Notes under the pieces: model-generated | What the model saw: only the letters and a program-made list of their open reading frames with translations | Database searches by the model: none | What the model was told of the DNA's origin: nothing | Made by a program: the position numbers and the translations under genes | From: Nematostella vectensis | Lineage: Eukaryota > Cnidaria > Anthozoa > Actiniaria > Edwardsiidae | Direction: 5' to 3' | Length of the DNA stretch: 64,000 nt | Assembly (NCBI RefSeq): GCF_932526225.1 | Contig: NC_064043.1 | Coordinates: 4,393,501 to 4,457,500 of the forward strand | In this document: positions 1-13,014 of the stretch, one piece after another | Layout: each line of letters opens with the position of its first letter | Position numbering within the stretch: position 1 is the stretch's first letter

Positions 1-692
1 CAATGTAGCTCCAGGCGTTTTCTAGCGTTTAATGTAGCTGTTACTGTAAGACGAAGTTTGCTTCAGAAAAAATTACAGGTACAACCACCTGTCATTGTAC
101 AAAGCTAGAAAAACAGCGGCTTCTTTTTTTGAAAACTCCTCAAATTCTCACATACGTGCCTTTGTAATTCACACTCAAAATTCACACTCACGACTCGGTA
201 GGGGAACAAAGCACAACAAGTCTAATCCTATGAAAGCTGAGGTTGCGAAGGGCGAATGTTGCTTTTGAGCTGGTGCGCTAATGCGTCGAAACGTCATTTA
301 CGACGTGTGTCCCTGATCCACTGAACGATTTGTGTGTTAATTATTATGCTAAACTAATAAAAGCTGGGACTGCAGCCCATGCGCGCTCATTATTTTCCTA
401 GCCACGACACGGTGCAATAGCGAAATCAATCGTATTGATTATATGAAGTTTGCTATCGTGAATTTGAACCTTATAAGGTGCGCTTCAAACCGTCGATTGA
501 TCGGCAAGCTAAATCGCGACAAGCCGTAAACCCGAGCCTAGCAAATTAAAATAATAACATACCATAGAAAGCCCGAGGAAATGAAGAGTAAATGAAACGT
601 GGGTGAGTCAAGATAAAACGATCTGGAAGTCTGACATCACTGTAGTTTGGTTCAAGCATTGGTCGTATCACGAGCTCAGTCAAGTGGCGAAT
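1..692. other. Upstream region of the GPCR gene, no coding signal
   Basis: This AT-rich stretch has no convincing reading frame or splice-supported exon. It presumably holds the promoter and 5' leader of the GPCR that follows. The GPCR frame is open from just after an in-frame stop at 582-584, and its first non-ATG start-like codon is a GTG at 603. I see no clear TATA box. Confidence 0.5.
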
Positions 693-1811
693 ATGGATCA
701 AGCCAACGCTACCAACAACAGTCTTCCGTCGAATGCAACCCTACCGTTTTTCTGCCGCGAGGACACAGTACTAGAAACAGCGATCAAGCTCATTGCTTAT
801 ACTGCCGTATTGATTGTGTCCTTAGTGGGAAATATCCGTGTCATTTTATTGATTCTCCGCAGCCCCTGTTTGAGACGACGCACAATCAATTTAATGGTGG
901 TTAACATGGCTTTATCAGACCTCTTCCTCTCGTTATTTGCGATCCCTCGCACCATGAGTGAAATCGTCACGGAAATAGGACGGTGGCATGTGGACGGCCC
1001 GGCTGGCACCGCGCTCTGCAAATTCGTCTTCTTTATTCACGATGTATCAACTGCGGTTTCCATAGAGTGCCTTGTTTTAATCGCAGTGGATCGTTTCTGT
1101 GCGGTGATTTACCCCATCCGCACCGCCACCCGTACAAGATATCGAGCGTTTCTCATCCCACTGACATGGATTATCGCCTGCGCCATTCACTCGCCAACTC
1201 TCGTCATCTACTTCCTCGAATACGACCAGGGATTTATTTACTGCGAATATCGCTGGTCACCCATCCCCGAAGAGCACGCGCGCATCGTCCGCGATCATTA
1301 TATCGTGATGTTCTGCCTACACATGGTGCTGCCTTTTTTCCTTCTGACGTTCCTCTACTCGGGCATACTCGTCAAGCTTCACCAACGCGGTTATCTCCTG
1401 CGATCTGCGCTAACACACCGTATGAGCGCGCGAAAACGCCGCGAACACAACATCCTAAAAATGGCAATTACCATTCTCATCGCGTTTGCCGTTTGCTGGG
1501 CTCCGTTCAATACATTTGTAGTCTTGGACGTTTTTGTCCTAGACGGACCAAACTGTTCCCTAAGAGTCTTTTTCTTTTTCGCAATGTTCCTGGCCTATAT
1601 GAACAGCGCAGTTAATCCTGGGATTTATCACTTTTTCAGTCGAAATTTCAGGAAGGTCTCAAAGCGTAACGGTACTCGCCCGCGAGGCGTAATAGCACCA
1701 AACATCAACCACATGGCGGCGTGCTGTCAGCTTCGACTCTCTCTGCCTCGTCCGCGGAAGACAAAGAGCGCAGGGAATACCCCCAAACTTGAGCTTATTA
1801 CTGCTCTATAA
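693..1811 (+). CDS. Rhodopsin-like (class A) G protein-coupled receptor, intronless
   Basis: Seven-transmembrane receptor of the plasma membrane, likely for a peptide or small ligand, 372 aa in a single exon. The start is the ATG at 693; the frame extends upstream to a GTG at 603, but GTG is an unlikely start in an animal. The N-terminus has several N-glycosylation sequons (NAT, NNS, NAT). TM1 has the GN of GNxxV, TM2 has ALSD, and a Cys precedes TM3. TM3 ends in DRF instead of DRY, TM6 has FAVCWAPF (CWxP), and TM7 has NPGIY (NPxxY). The third intracellular loop is short and basic, and the tail is basic and Ser/Thr-containing. Intronless class A receptors are common in cnidarians. The ligand cannot be told from sequence. 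An AATAAA at 2295-2300 is a plausible poly(A) signal. Confidence 0.92.
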   Translation: MDQANATNNSLPSNATLPFFCREDTVLETAIKLIAYTAVLIVSLVGNIRVILLILRSPCLRRRTINLMVVNMALSDLFLSLFAIPRTMSEIVTEIGRWHVDGPAGTALCKFVFFIHDVSTAVSIECLVLIAVDRFCAVIYPIRTATRTRYRAFLIPLTWIIACAIHSPTLVIYFLEYDQGFIYCEYRWSPIPEEHARIVRDHYIVMFCLHMVLPFFLLTFLYSGILVKLHQRGYLLRSALTHRMSARKRREHNILKMAITILIAFAVCWAPFNTFVVLDVFVLDGPNCSLRVFFFFAMFLAYMNSAVNPGIYHFFSRNFRKVSKRNGTRPRGVIAPNINHMAACCQLRLSLPRPRKTKSAGNTPKLELITAL

Positions 1812-2294
1812 GACACGCACCCGGCTTTTACGCACAACACCGCCTCTGGTAACAAACTCCAGACATTTTCTGATACAGAGCGTTAGAAGAATAGATAATA
1901 GAAGAGGAATAAACTGTAATCTAGTTCAAAATTATGTCATCGCCCCTCATGTTCTTTCAAAAGGTTCATCTGACTTACGTGTAAGATACATGGCTTTGTT
2001 AAGCCTACTTCAGCATAGAGCATATTTAGAACGCCATCTAACTTCGAGTGTGAGCTGTATATACCTTGATATTGTAAATAGGTAGCGCGAGACCTGTAAA
2101 GTCTAATATATTGTATGATACTGATTGTAAAAGACATCACTCGCATTATATCTAGCGAACTGCGATAGTTACACGACTATCGAATAGATTTAAATGATTC
2201 CATCGCCGTAGCTCTATTGTCTTTGTATATTATAGTTTGCCCCCTCATCATTAAACACATTGTATATACTAAGGCAAGTCAGTGAAGTCATACA

Positions 2295-2300
2295 AATAAA
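2295..2300 (+). promoter_or_regulatory. Candidate poly(A) signal for the GPCR transcript
   Basis: A canonical AATAAA hexamer lies 484 nt after the GPCR stop codon on the same strand. The assignment rests only on position. Confidence 0.35.
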
Positions 2301-5300
2301 TTGGGTAAAATTGTTGTGTATTCGATAAGTGTAATCAATTTTGGTTGGCAGGTTCGCGTCAAATGCAAGCTCTGAGCAGCGTTTAATTCATTTGATAAAA
2401 GGTTGGTCTCGTCGACGGCTCTTTTCTTTGCCACTTTACATATATTACGTCCTTCATTCCTTTAACTCCCCGAAAGTGTTTCGACTTAACTCGCCTTGGG
2501 GAACACCTCCAACCTATCAACAGATTAGGAGAGACCTATTTAGAAGCAAATAACGCAGCGCTGGTTCTGCGACTTTGTCTATGTGATTCTGATTTCATTT
2601 AGATAAGACTTTCAATTCTCGGGTAATTCTAAGAATATGCTAGCAAGACAAATAAATTACCCTAAAATATCAATAAAGACAGCAATTTCATTTTTTCCTT
2701 TCAAAATAAACGTCCGTAAGCAGGGGTTTTGCTAGTAATGTCAATAAATGTCAGACCCGACATCTTATTGGAGTTCATTCTAAGGATATTTTTAAAGTTA
2801 AATAACTTAAACCGAACTTCAGTTGTAAAAGCAATTACTGGCTTTTTCCACGCAAAATAACTGATGGACTCAAAACAGTATATTTTGCTAATACAATCCA
2901 CGTTAATAATACATCCATATTTAAATCCACGAAAAAGGATATTATACCCCTTGATGCAAAACCCTTTATAAGAAAACGGACTATAGAACCACAAATGTAT
3001 AGCTTTCGAGTTCATATTAATGACGTATCGAAGATCGGAAGAAAAAGTCAATTATGGTTTGAATTACCCTAAAGCAAAAGGCTCTATTCGCGAATTTAGA
3101 CCGCCCGGTACAAGATATGTTTTATCACGATAACATCGTCAGGTTGTGGTTTTCAAACGTCTCAGAGACGTATGACACGTATTTGTTTAAAGCGTTTTAC
3201 CAACTCTAGTTTTTCGTGAAGCTGTCGATCTAAATGCAGACATTTGAATTATGATTATGTGTATGGAAGCTCCGGCTATTGCAACCAAAGGCGCCATCCG
3301 ACCATTGATTGTCTCAAATGGAATCTAAACTTAGAATATAACCTAATCACAGTGTAGCCAGATTATTACTGCTGGGAAACAAGAATAAAAATGGAATAAT
3401 CTTTAGATTGATCGGAAATCGGGATGCAATTTGGGTATTTTATTGTCTTAATTGTGTGAGGAGAGGTCATTTATGTTAGTTCACCTGCATATATCGTGGA
3501 AAGAACAGGAGCTTTATTACCGAACGTGCGCGGAGAATCAAAAGACATTTTTTTATCTTTTTTCATACTACACGTACAGTCCTGCGCAAAATAAACAAAT
3601 GTCAACAGAAGCAAATAAAACGAGATAAAAAGTGCAAAAAGGCATTGATAAAAACTATTGACTTAAAACTAGTTTAACCCGGGTAGACAAACAGTAAATT
3701 ACACAAGTAAAAAATATACAACCAGAGAACGTAAAGCTAAATAAAAAATGTGTTTTTCTTTATCAATGGGAACAAAAGTTGTAATAAAAATGAATAGAAT
3801 TAAAAAAATAAACTAAATTTGTGACCTCCATAAACATTCAAAATAATTAAATACGAAAAGGTTATAAAATTTCTCGGATTCTCTTATTTGCTGCTGTAAA
3901 TTGCATCCAATTCGGACAAGACCGCAAAAGTCTTTTCTAAGTATCACTTTAACCAAGAGCACGTTATTGTTATCGGCCTGCCCTTGTAAAAGCGATCGCG
4001 CGCTTTCTGTCGCTTCTGATTGGTTAATCTCTAAGGAAGACCTCTCAGATGATTGTGTTCTCGAGAGTGCTTCTCTTAAGGACCTTCGACAGGACGCGCA
4101 GGTTGTGCTAGCAATAACGATAATTACTTTGGACTACACCCAGTCTATTTCGCTCTAACAAAATGTGATATCTCCTTTTCTTAAAATTGAATGCCCAATT
4201 ATGTGTTTTCAGTTTGGGTTCAAAGCTTTCCGTAATACCCTCCCACAGGGCACTAGGCATTAAAGAATCAATCAGCCACTTCTTTGATATCAAAGCAATT
4301 GAAAAATACAGCTGTTGATCTAAAGAAGGCGTAAAAAAACAACCGCCTACGATAACAAAACGCTACAACCAAAGAAGTCAAAGACTAGTACAGCAAGAAC
4401 AAGCATGGCGTCCATGACAACCATAACACATAAATTGCCGTAGAATCCGAAGGATTGGTTTAACTTTTTTAAGAAAGCAATGTAACACACGTATGGTTTC
4501 ATTTCCCTCTCGGATGCCGATGACCTATATCTCTATAAACCGGGCAACTAGAGCCCTTTTAGTGTTACTTTTATCTGAGCCATAGGGGCAATACACTCCT
4601 AAAGCGGACAACGTATATTTCTTGTCAGTTTTCTTACTAACTGCATAAAATATTAGCCGATATCGTTGATATGTAGTAGAGCACGAAAAAGTTATTATGG
4701 CCTTATGCCTAGAAATGAACAAATGGATGCATAAAATATGATGCAATTACTTTCGAGATGTATTTTGTCCCACTTCCATCCCCTCACAAAAATAATTCAC
4801 ACATTCTGAGTACATTCTGAGTACATGTCATTCCGCTTGAGAAGGAGGTGTAACCAATGTTTGTGTTAGCCCTAAATCACAAATATTAGCATTCGATTGA
4901 GGAAAATGCAATAGTTTCGTCTGAAGGAAATCGCTCAAAACATATAAGAAACACAGTCTCAACATTTTAGGTACATATTGTTTTTCAAGAAATATCAGGA
5001 AATGTGGCTGTCATTGAATAGAAGCGTTTGTTCGGTTGAGTCAATAAGGCGGCAGGTTAGTCTTTGATCACTGATAACTAGGCATAAAAGCGGATGTAAA
5101 ATTCGGTGAACTCGGAACCACTGTCATTAGTAGGTGAATCACATCAACTCCAAGGCGTGGTTAAGGCACTGAGTTTTGAAGAGAAAACGCGGTATCTTTA
5201 CGCTATAATAAAACTTCCCACGCATTGGTGGTAAAAGGGTTATTAAGAGTGTTCCTATGCCGAATGAGGGGGCATTACTCTTAGACTAAGGGCATATGAT

Positions 5301-6512
5301 AAAGCACCTAATGTATTTTCTAAAAAAAAAATGCTATGAGAGTCTGTGAAACTAAAGTTGTGTAGCGTTTTTACGTTATGGTTTATATATGCATCTTTTG
5401 CTAACGCATACTAGACAAAGAAAAGAAAGCCCCAAAGGCGTCCTGAATTAGCCATTTTAAAAACGCCTTTTCCACGAATCATTAACGTAAATTGGTTAAA
5501 ATGGTCTATATTGTTTCACGGGGACTTCCTATTATCATTCTCAAGGTTTTGCGTTCTTTGTGCCTTTGTTACTCATTTGGAGCAAGTGATGGCTAAGGGA
5601 GCGGCTGCGCTACCCGTCTTAAAGTTGTGTATATTTTTTTTTACTAAAGAGTCGCCATATTCAACAACACTTTTGCGTATACCCCCTAGACAGATTGTAT
5701 TTAACTACTGTTTTAGGTGTTCTAAGGAAACCAAGGTATCAAATCAAATTTATGAGTGCTATATGTTATTCATTACATATGTGTTAATAACGCACAGTCA
5801 ATTTCTCGCCTTTTCGCGCGCTTTTATTTAAACACAACTGAAATGTTGTTCAATATTTGTAACAGTTTGTAACAAAAAGCACACAAATCTGACGCAAGAA
5901 TCTCCACGCTTCCAGTATATCATAGCTGTTTTTATTTCTTTACGAAGAAAAAGAAGTCCTGTGTTCAAACAAAGACAAAACATAGGTCCCTCTTTCCCCG
6001 CAATCCTCATTGGTAGACAATCTTCAATGGTAGACAATTTCTTAGCCCAGCAATAAAGCTTGCGTGTATCGGTTATCTTCTAGTCCGAGTAATTGAGTTC
6101 AAAATAGAGCAAAGCTAAATTAACCATCGTATCTGTGCTAGACAGTAAGATCGTATCGAAAGCGTTAAGCGATTCTTATATAGTGTTACGTACCCTATAG
6201 GTATAAAAGATTAAGAGCCTAGAGAGGTAAGCCCTGTTTACCACACACTACGCAAAGCTGGGTCTTATCCAGGGGAAAATGTTACTAGAAATAAAACACA
6301 TGTGGTTTCAAGCTTCTGTATATTATTTACTGAGAAAATCATCGTTAAATCATCGGTGTTAAATGACCTGGGCCGGGTTTCTAGGTAGCAGGTTTACTGG
6401 CCATGTGCTAACCCGGGGATGAATGCCCTTTTCATCCAATCAAATGTCAAGACCGTATTTATCTCTCGGTTAGCAATAGCCTATGATTTCTGGGAACGGC
6501 CCCTAGTTTAAA

Positions 6513-6651
6513 CAGGGGCGTAGCCAGGGGATGGCCCTTCTAGCAGCCAAAAATACAGTAAATGTATGAGACATTATCTAAAACACAGGAGAAAATGCCT
6601 TGAAAGTGCCTTTTTGGCCCCCTCCTGTTAAAAATCCTGGCTGCGCTGCTG
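6513..6651. mobile_element. Short DNA-transposon remnant (MITE) with terminal inverted repeats
   Basis: The left end reads CAGGGGCGTAGCCAGG and the right end, reverse-complemented, reads CAGCAGCGCAGCCAGG. This makes an imperfect 16-bp terminal inverted repeat around 139 bp. The CAGGGGCG start resembles hAT-type miniature elements. The inner segment (AGCAGCCAAAAATACAGT and what follows) recurs near 18154-18201 on the same strand. Its reverse complement appears near 18379-18460 and a decayed end near 19160-19270, so it is a dispersed family. I see no clear 8-bp target duplication. Confidence 0.6.
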
Positions 6652-9600
6652 TAAAATATCTCAGTGGTAAATCTAGTCTGGGATCATTTAATAGTCCGTT
6701 AATCCAAAATAGAGCAAGCTTTAATTAGATGCCTTTGCGTTTATCTACACCAGACAAACAGATGAGTTTCAAGTGACAACTCTTAAATACTAATTAGAGG
6801 GCTTAGGTAATCCGCTTATTGATGCTTGAGTTTTGAAGTGTTTCTATTTGCAATCACTCTCTGCAGTGAAAGGGGTAGTAAATCATCAAAGTATTTAGAA
6901 AGGGTGGTCTGTTTGTAGTAAGAAACTCGGATTCGGTAGTCACATGGGACAACACGGCCGTTCCCACGGGTTATCGCCATCCACCGCCTGCAAGCAGAAA
7001 AAAAGAAGAGTACAGCAGTACAGCCGGTTGCGCAAATTGTGTAAATTTATGTTATATTTAATTAATTTCTAATTCAAAAGTCAAGCACGTCATTACTTGT
7101 TGTAATTGGTGCTTTTTGCATTCTTTTAATTGTGCGTTTAGGTAATCAAATAGACTTGAATAAAATAGCTTCCCACCTATTTTCTCTTGTGACAACTTCA
7201 ACCTCAATTGGAGGCTAACTTTATAGTTGTGAATGTATATTAGCAATATGGGAGTCGACATTGGATGGCGCGCAAAGCATGCCGGGTAACTAATACTTGC
7301 ACACGTTTTTAACGCAAGTTTTGTATCATCTACTAGACAACCAGTGCATACCGTGACCCAGAGGCCGTAGTCTAATAGGTCATCCAAGTTTCTTCCTCTT
7401 TTGAATCAATATGGTTTAATAGTCCGTCAAACAGTAGGCAGGCTTAAATATTTGTTGCGTCTTATCGTTAAATTGATTAAAAAATACAACGCGTAGTCTT
7501 TTAGACACTATATATATAGAAATTGGATCTAATTTTTTTCAAGCGTAGAATTCTACACCACTACTTCCCTAAGTGCCGAAAAATAGGCGCCAGGACGACT
7601 CCGGTTTTAAAGTATTAATGACATTGTGCGTTAGCGAGTTTCGTGATAACAGCGTATAACGTGAAAATGTATTTTGCCAATGGCTAAGTACAATATTATC
7701 GTAGTTAAAACTAACCATGACCAAGCGTTAGCGTACAAGTGCAGCCTAAATGGCATACCCAGACATTGAGGGTGGTTTCCATAGTGACGCACCCCACCAT
7801 GCTCGGGGAGGTAGAATGAAACATCATAAAACACCTTGAATTTTTTTAATATGTATATCTGTGTGACTCGAATAAAATGTTTGGGTGTAACTTGCAAGCG
7901 ATTAAAAAAGCATGTAGATGCATATGCAGGGATTTACAGTCAACTCGACACCACAATTAGTCAACTCGCCACCGACTTTACATCTAATATAGGATTAATA
8001 TTCATTTCTTTGTATCTGATGCGGCTTGTAACAAGACGTTCGGCTAGCAAAACAGACTTTCATCTTTTATCATTTTCTTTTTTTGTTGTTGGTTCTAGAT
8101 TTTCTAAAAAATTGTAGCTTCTCGGAGGGAGGGGCACTCACTGTACAATAACCATGGGAGGATCCAGATAATTCTCGAAGGTTGAAGGGGAAGGGGGCAC
8201 TTCACATTTCTTCCAAAATTTCGTCCGAAGGTAGCCCCCCCTGGAGCCCCCTGAATCCACCACTGATAACATAGTTTCAAATATATTTAAAACAGCCGGT
8301 AATAACGGCTCTAACGTTTATTAGTTTAACAAGTCAGGTTTTTTTCCAGGTTTTACAAGATGGTAGATCATTGAAGGGAATACGAAAACTATATTTATTA
8401 CAGGTATTTAGACCAAGCAACTTGTTCAAGTTCTTGCCGACTGAGTTATAAAACCACCAGCAGCCACACTAAGCACACCGCACACACTTTGGCAATTAAG
8501 ATAGTCAGCGGTCTAGTCCAATTCTGCCCATGCGTCCATCCGTCGTCTCCAGGCCCCTGGCGGCTCTGCAAATCTCTTTCTGTTACATATAACAGTTCTA
8601 GGTGAGCGCTCGCAGATGCTGCGTAGCCTTAGATTGAGGCCTTTACTCTTAGCTGACTGAAATTGAGAATTGCATTAGAACATTATTAACCATAACACAC
8701 TTTTCAGTGCACCAAAAAAATTACTAAAATTCTCAAAAGAGCATTTCGTGGGTAAAAGCCTGATCATTTATGACAAAACTCAGCTTGTTTAATACTGGCC
8801 AAGAACACCAATATAAATTTTCGCACCCTAACCCCTATACCAATCTTTCGGATGTACTTAGACGTTTTTTTTTTATAACCCAAATTCACCCAACTGTCTT
8901 TGTTTTATTTTATTCTTTGTTAATTTATCCCCTGCATCCTCATGAAAAGCTCATAGAGATAAGTTATCGGGCACTATTGAGCTGAACAATGTTCCTATTG
9001 AAGCTGCTATTGATGGTGCTCGGAGGGATTAGCGAAAAACAAAGAGCCAGATGGCACAAGTGCGGTATGTCTCGTTATGCTATCAAGTACGCACAAGAGC
9101 GGTTTATATCATAATACTTCTCATAAGTAACAAGCGGTAACCGAAAAACCGATAACCCAACCAACCTCCATATCCGAATCTGATAACAACTTTACCAATG
9201 ATTAAATATTGCATTCAACACATTCACTCGCTCTCATGTTCGAGTGGATCGATACTTGGAGAATATTACATTGGAGATAAAAAAAAAGAATTTATATGAA
9301 AAAAATGCGCAATAGATTTTAAGTACACACTTACACGTCGCATTCTTATGGCGAAACATGAACGATTATATGATCCTTATGAAAATATTAAGGAGAACAA
9401 CAGTTGCGGAAGGGACAAAGCTTATGGATAAACTAGGGATAAACTAGCCATTTAATTTTTGTTCCGATTCTCTGTTAATTTTCTTATACTGCATAAATTT
9501 ACAACCCCCCTAAAACATATATATTATTATTTTATAAGAGTTTCTCTTTCTAGCCCAGTAAAGAAAATAATATGTTTACCTCATGTCTTGATTGAGCGGG

Positions 9601-11526
9601 ATTTCGCTTGAACCAGGGATACGCAATACCACTGTTTGGCCCGCTCGAGATGGCATTTGTAACAGAAAAAGTACAAAGTAATAACACGAGGCTTAGAACC
9701 AAAATCTGTAAACAGCGCTCCATTATTGAAGGTGAGATCTTGGGGTACGCCCGCGTGAACGTTCACCTTTGAAAGCTGGGCTTCTTGTGGAGTTTAAGAA
9801 GGAGAGAGTCTATATATGAGTGTTAGCAGACGGGGCAGGGCCCTGATACTTCGTCAGTTCTCCACGCTTTGTGCTAGAAACCTCACATCACCTGCAAAAG
9901 ATGTGAAGGCGTCCGCAATCAATGCAACCAATTAGCCGCGAAACACAGCCCATGACAATAGAATCTTTTCGCTCTTATTGACTCGATCGTTATCGATAGC
10001 TAACCTCAAATGTCGATACTCTCGTCACAACTTGCGCGTTAACTTAAGAGATACAACCCGAGGACACTTTGATGGATGCCTATTGGAATCAAACTGTCTT
10101 TTGCGTCCAGAGAAGGAACGTAAAGTGAGAATTCATAACTGAGAAAGTACATAGCATTAGACGAGATGGTATTAAGTGTTAATTAAACGCTCAAACAGGA
10201 CATTTGGAATCCACTTTGAGAGTATATATGAAAATTGTTGAGACATTTAGCTCATTATTTGGTAACCGATTTAATGTGAATATGAGGGTGTTTTCACCGC
10301 ATCCTGCGGCGTCTGAAATATCTGATTTATCATAATTCATAAGTAACAGAAAAATAAAAATAAAAATCCAAGGCACATCACTTATATTTGTAAAATGATC
10401 TAAAAGGAAAGACATACGGACGCCATGAAAAAACTTCCCATGCAAAATTGCTTTTCACTTAACTAGATTCACAAAACAACGATGGCACATCCGGAATGGA
10501 AGATACAGTGCTTCGTGTTATTTCGTTTATTTCCACAAAAAGTGAAATAAGTCAAGTATAACTCTTAGTCTGTGGTTTTAAACCACGAAACTTATACAAA
10601 GTAGAGAACGTCCACCGAAAGCGCGAGAAGAGCCACTTCATTTTTAGATGAGTTTTGAGCGAAGTTAAAAACATATATCTCGCAACAGCAGGCTTGATAA
10701 AAGGGGAAACTCTTTTATTCATTCCTAGAACCAGAATCCTGTTGGATTCTGGTTGTTATGAATAACTATGAGTTTAATGATCGGGTCTAGTTTTTTGTTT
10801 TGGTGCTACGTGCCTTATTTTATTTCCTTTTTACGTAAAAGTATTAGGGGTTCGTTTATTTTAACAATTCTCAACCAATCTTATTTCCCGGGATATTGAT
10901 AAATCATTGCGTAGGGCAACGCTAACATAAGCGTTACGCAAATGGCGCCGACTTCGTGCACAACTTTGACAGTTTGTTAGATTCATCCAAATAATATCTC
11001 TTTTTCAATTTTTTCTTTCTTTGTTCGCAATTTTGCTGGTGATTTAAACGTCAAAAACTTTTGCAAAGAGCTAAGAGCTTTAGAAGGAATTACACATTCT
11101 AGCCTAAAGCAAAACACCACAGCTGATGTGTTCCAAAGACTCCAGATCCGCCAACCCAAAACAACTCTCAATGTACGACCAGAGAATCTTAAAAAGTAGA
11201 ATGAAAACCTAAAAGTCGAAGGTGTTTAATCCAAGCAACAGCAAGAGCCAAGTTCATGCATTTTACAATTTTACAGGCTATCCCACTACAAGTTCCAATT
11301 TTCAAATTTTAACGCTTTACTTTTCCCATTTTTGTGAATTGTTCTTGTAGCAAGACGTCACCTGCCACAGCGAGGAAATTAGAACTAATTCTAATACATT
11401 TTTAATGCCAAAAATATCCCAAAGACTGCCAATTTAAAAGCTGTCACTCTTAAAAGAAGTAAAGACGCTTTCGAATAAGTGGGCGGAGAGGTGAAAAGTG
11501 TGCTTCTCCCGTGACTAATTTACCAT

Positions 11527-11960
11527 GTTTCACGTGGTCGGCCATTACGCTCACAAACACTTTGAGTCACGACAACTTCGAGACCACTCGCACTCACTCA
11601 CTGCTGCGAGTTAAGGTTATGGGATCCGATGGGGTGCTCAGAGCAATCACATCGTCATACCTAACCGCAATTTGACTTTACTCTGGTTTCGCGTGGTGGG
11701 CAATTACGCTCACAAACACTTTGGGTCACGACAACATCGTGCTGGTAGTCTCTCGCTAGGGGTGCGAGATACGACGCGGCGCGCACAGAACAATCACAGC
11801 CTAACACTACAGCAAGCTGACTTCATAGTCTTGTTTCATGTGGCCGGTATTCCGCTAAGAAACACTAGGAGTCACAAGCTTCGAAACTACATAAAGTCCC
11901 TTACTGGAGGCGAGGTTATGGACTCGATGCGGCAAACAGAGAAATATTCACATAAACGCT
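11527..11960. repeat. Degenerate tandem triplication, unit about 150 bp
   Basis: Three diverged copies follow each other. Each has a TTACGCTCACAAACACTTTG-like core (at about 11543, 11702 and 11848), followed by GTCACGACAACnTCG and later by a GAGGTTATGG-like segment with CAGAGCAATCACA. Spacing is about 159 and 146 bp. The open frame crossing it (11672-11998) is a by-product of the repeat and not a gene. Confidence 0.6.
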
Positions 11961-13014
11961 CGTCACATGGAATCGACTCTTTACTCTCGTTTTACTAATG
12001 TGCGCAAACATTCTAACTTGTATTTGAGCTAGCCAAGCAATTTCCGTTAATCATCGTTCAGTATCGACGTTGTTTTTTTCTTTAAAATTTACGGTTGAAG
12101 TTTTACTCGCAAACGAAACTGATAGAAGTCTCTTCATGTCGACAAAGAGATTGTACGTTAAATTTGCGTGGTACATACCAGCACAAGGTGACGATAAACA
12201 TCGCAGCTTTATTAAACCCTTTTCATATGAAAAAATAGGGGTTTGGCGACATACAATGCTATTCTAGGCTTGTTCTGACTAAAACCGAAAAGTAGAGTAA
12301 GGATTGGTCAGACCCTGCATCAAGTAGTTGTTAGCCCTAGTGTTCAAGTGCAAATAAAAAAAACACAAGCGCAGGCGTAAGCGACCAGCGGTCTGCGAAC
12401 GAGTTTTGTCTATGTTTTAGTGTCCTGTGGCTTATTTGGCGCGTGAGAATAGGACGAGGTTTGCTAGTACGCATGCGTCCATGTGCGGCTTGGGCATGTG
12501 GTATCGGATATTACTGATCCATTTCATACGATAGTCGACATGTGAACGCTGCACCAAAACATACTATTTATCTATCTACAAAAACATTCAAAGCAAAATC
12601 TACGAGGCCGTCTAACAAAGAAAAGACGCCGTCTGAAGCAGCTGAAGCGCAGTATAAGCCTTTTGGTTGAAATACGGTGATTTTTTCAAGGATACACCAA
12701 GTACCCACCTCAGACGTAAGACGTTCCTTACGCCCTGGCCTTCCACAGTGGCGACTCAGGGATGACAAACCCACGGGGAAAGAGGGACTTAAAATTGAAG
12801 TCTTGAAAAAACTGCAACCGATGGCTAAAACGAAATCAAACATAAGATAAATACATTATGGCATTGAACTGAACGACTAAAATCGTTCACCAGCGATTCT
12901 ATAAATAAAGGGGCGCATCCATCCTTAGTCCCCCCCCTCCCCCACAAATACCACAACGCTCCTTATCTCTACACGGAAACACCAAAATCGCACAGGAAAA
13001 AAAATGCACAATAC

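Larger units (their letters stand above)
1812..12999. other. About 11 kb gene-poor intergenic region
   Basis: AT-rich sequence with only short open frames (mostly under 110 codons) that show no domain, no membrane pattern and no splice continuity. I could not support any protein or RNA gene here. It contains a short transposon remnant near 6.5 kb and a degenerate triplicated segment near 11.5-12 kb, both listed separately. A terminal exon of the UPF0462 gene could lie in 11-13 kb, but I did not find one. Confidence 0.5.

Noticed and set aside
603..692. N-terminal extension of the GPCR from a GTG start
   Set aside because: GTG is not a normal animal start; the ATG at 693 gives a standard glycosylated N-terminus.
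12568..12843. 91-codon minus frame as last exon of the UPF0462 gene
   Set aside because: No similarity to the family C-terminus and no phase-matching acceptor that gives a sensible join.
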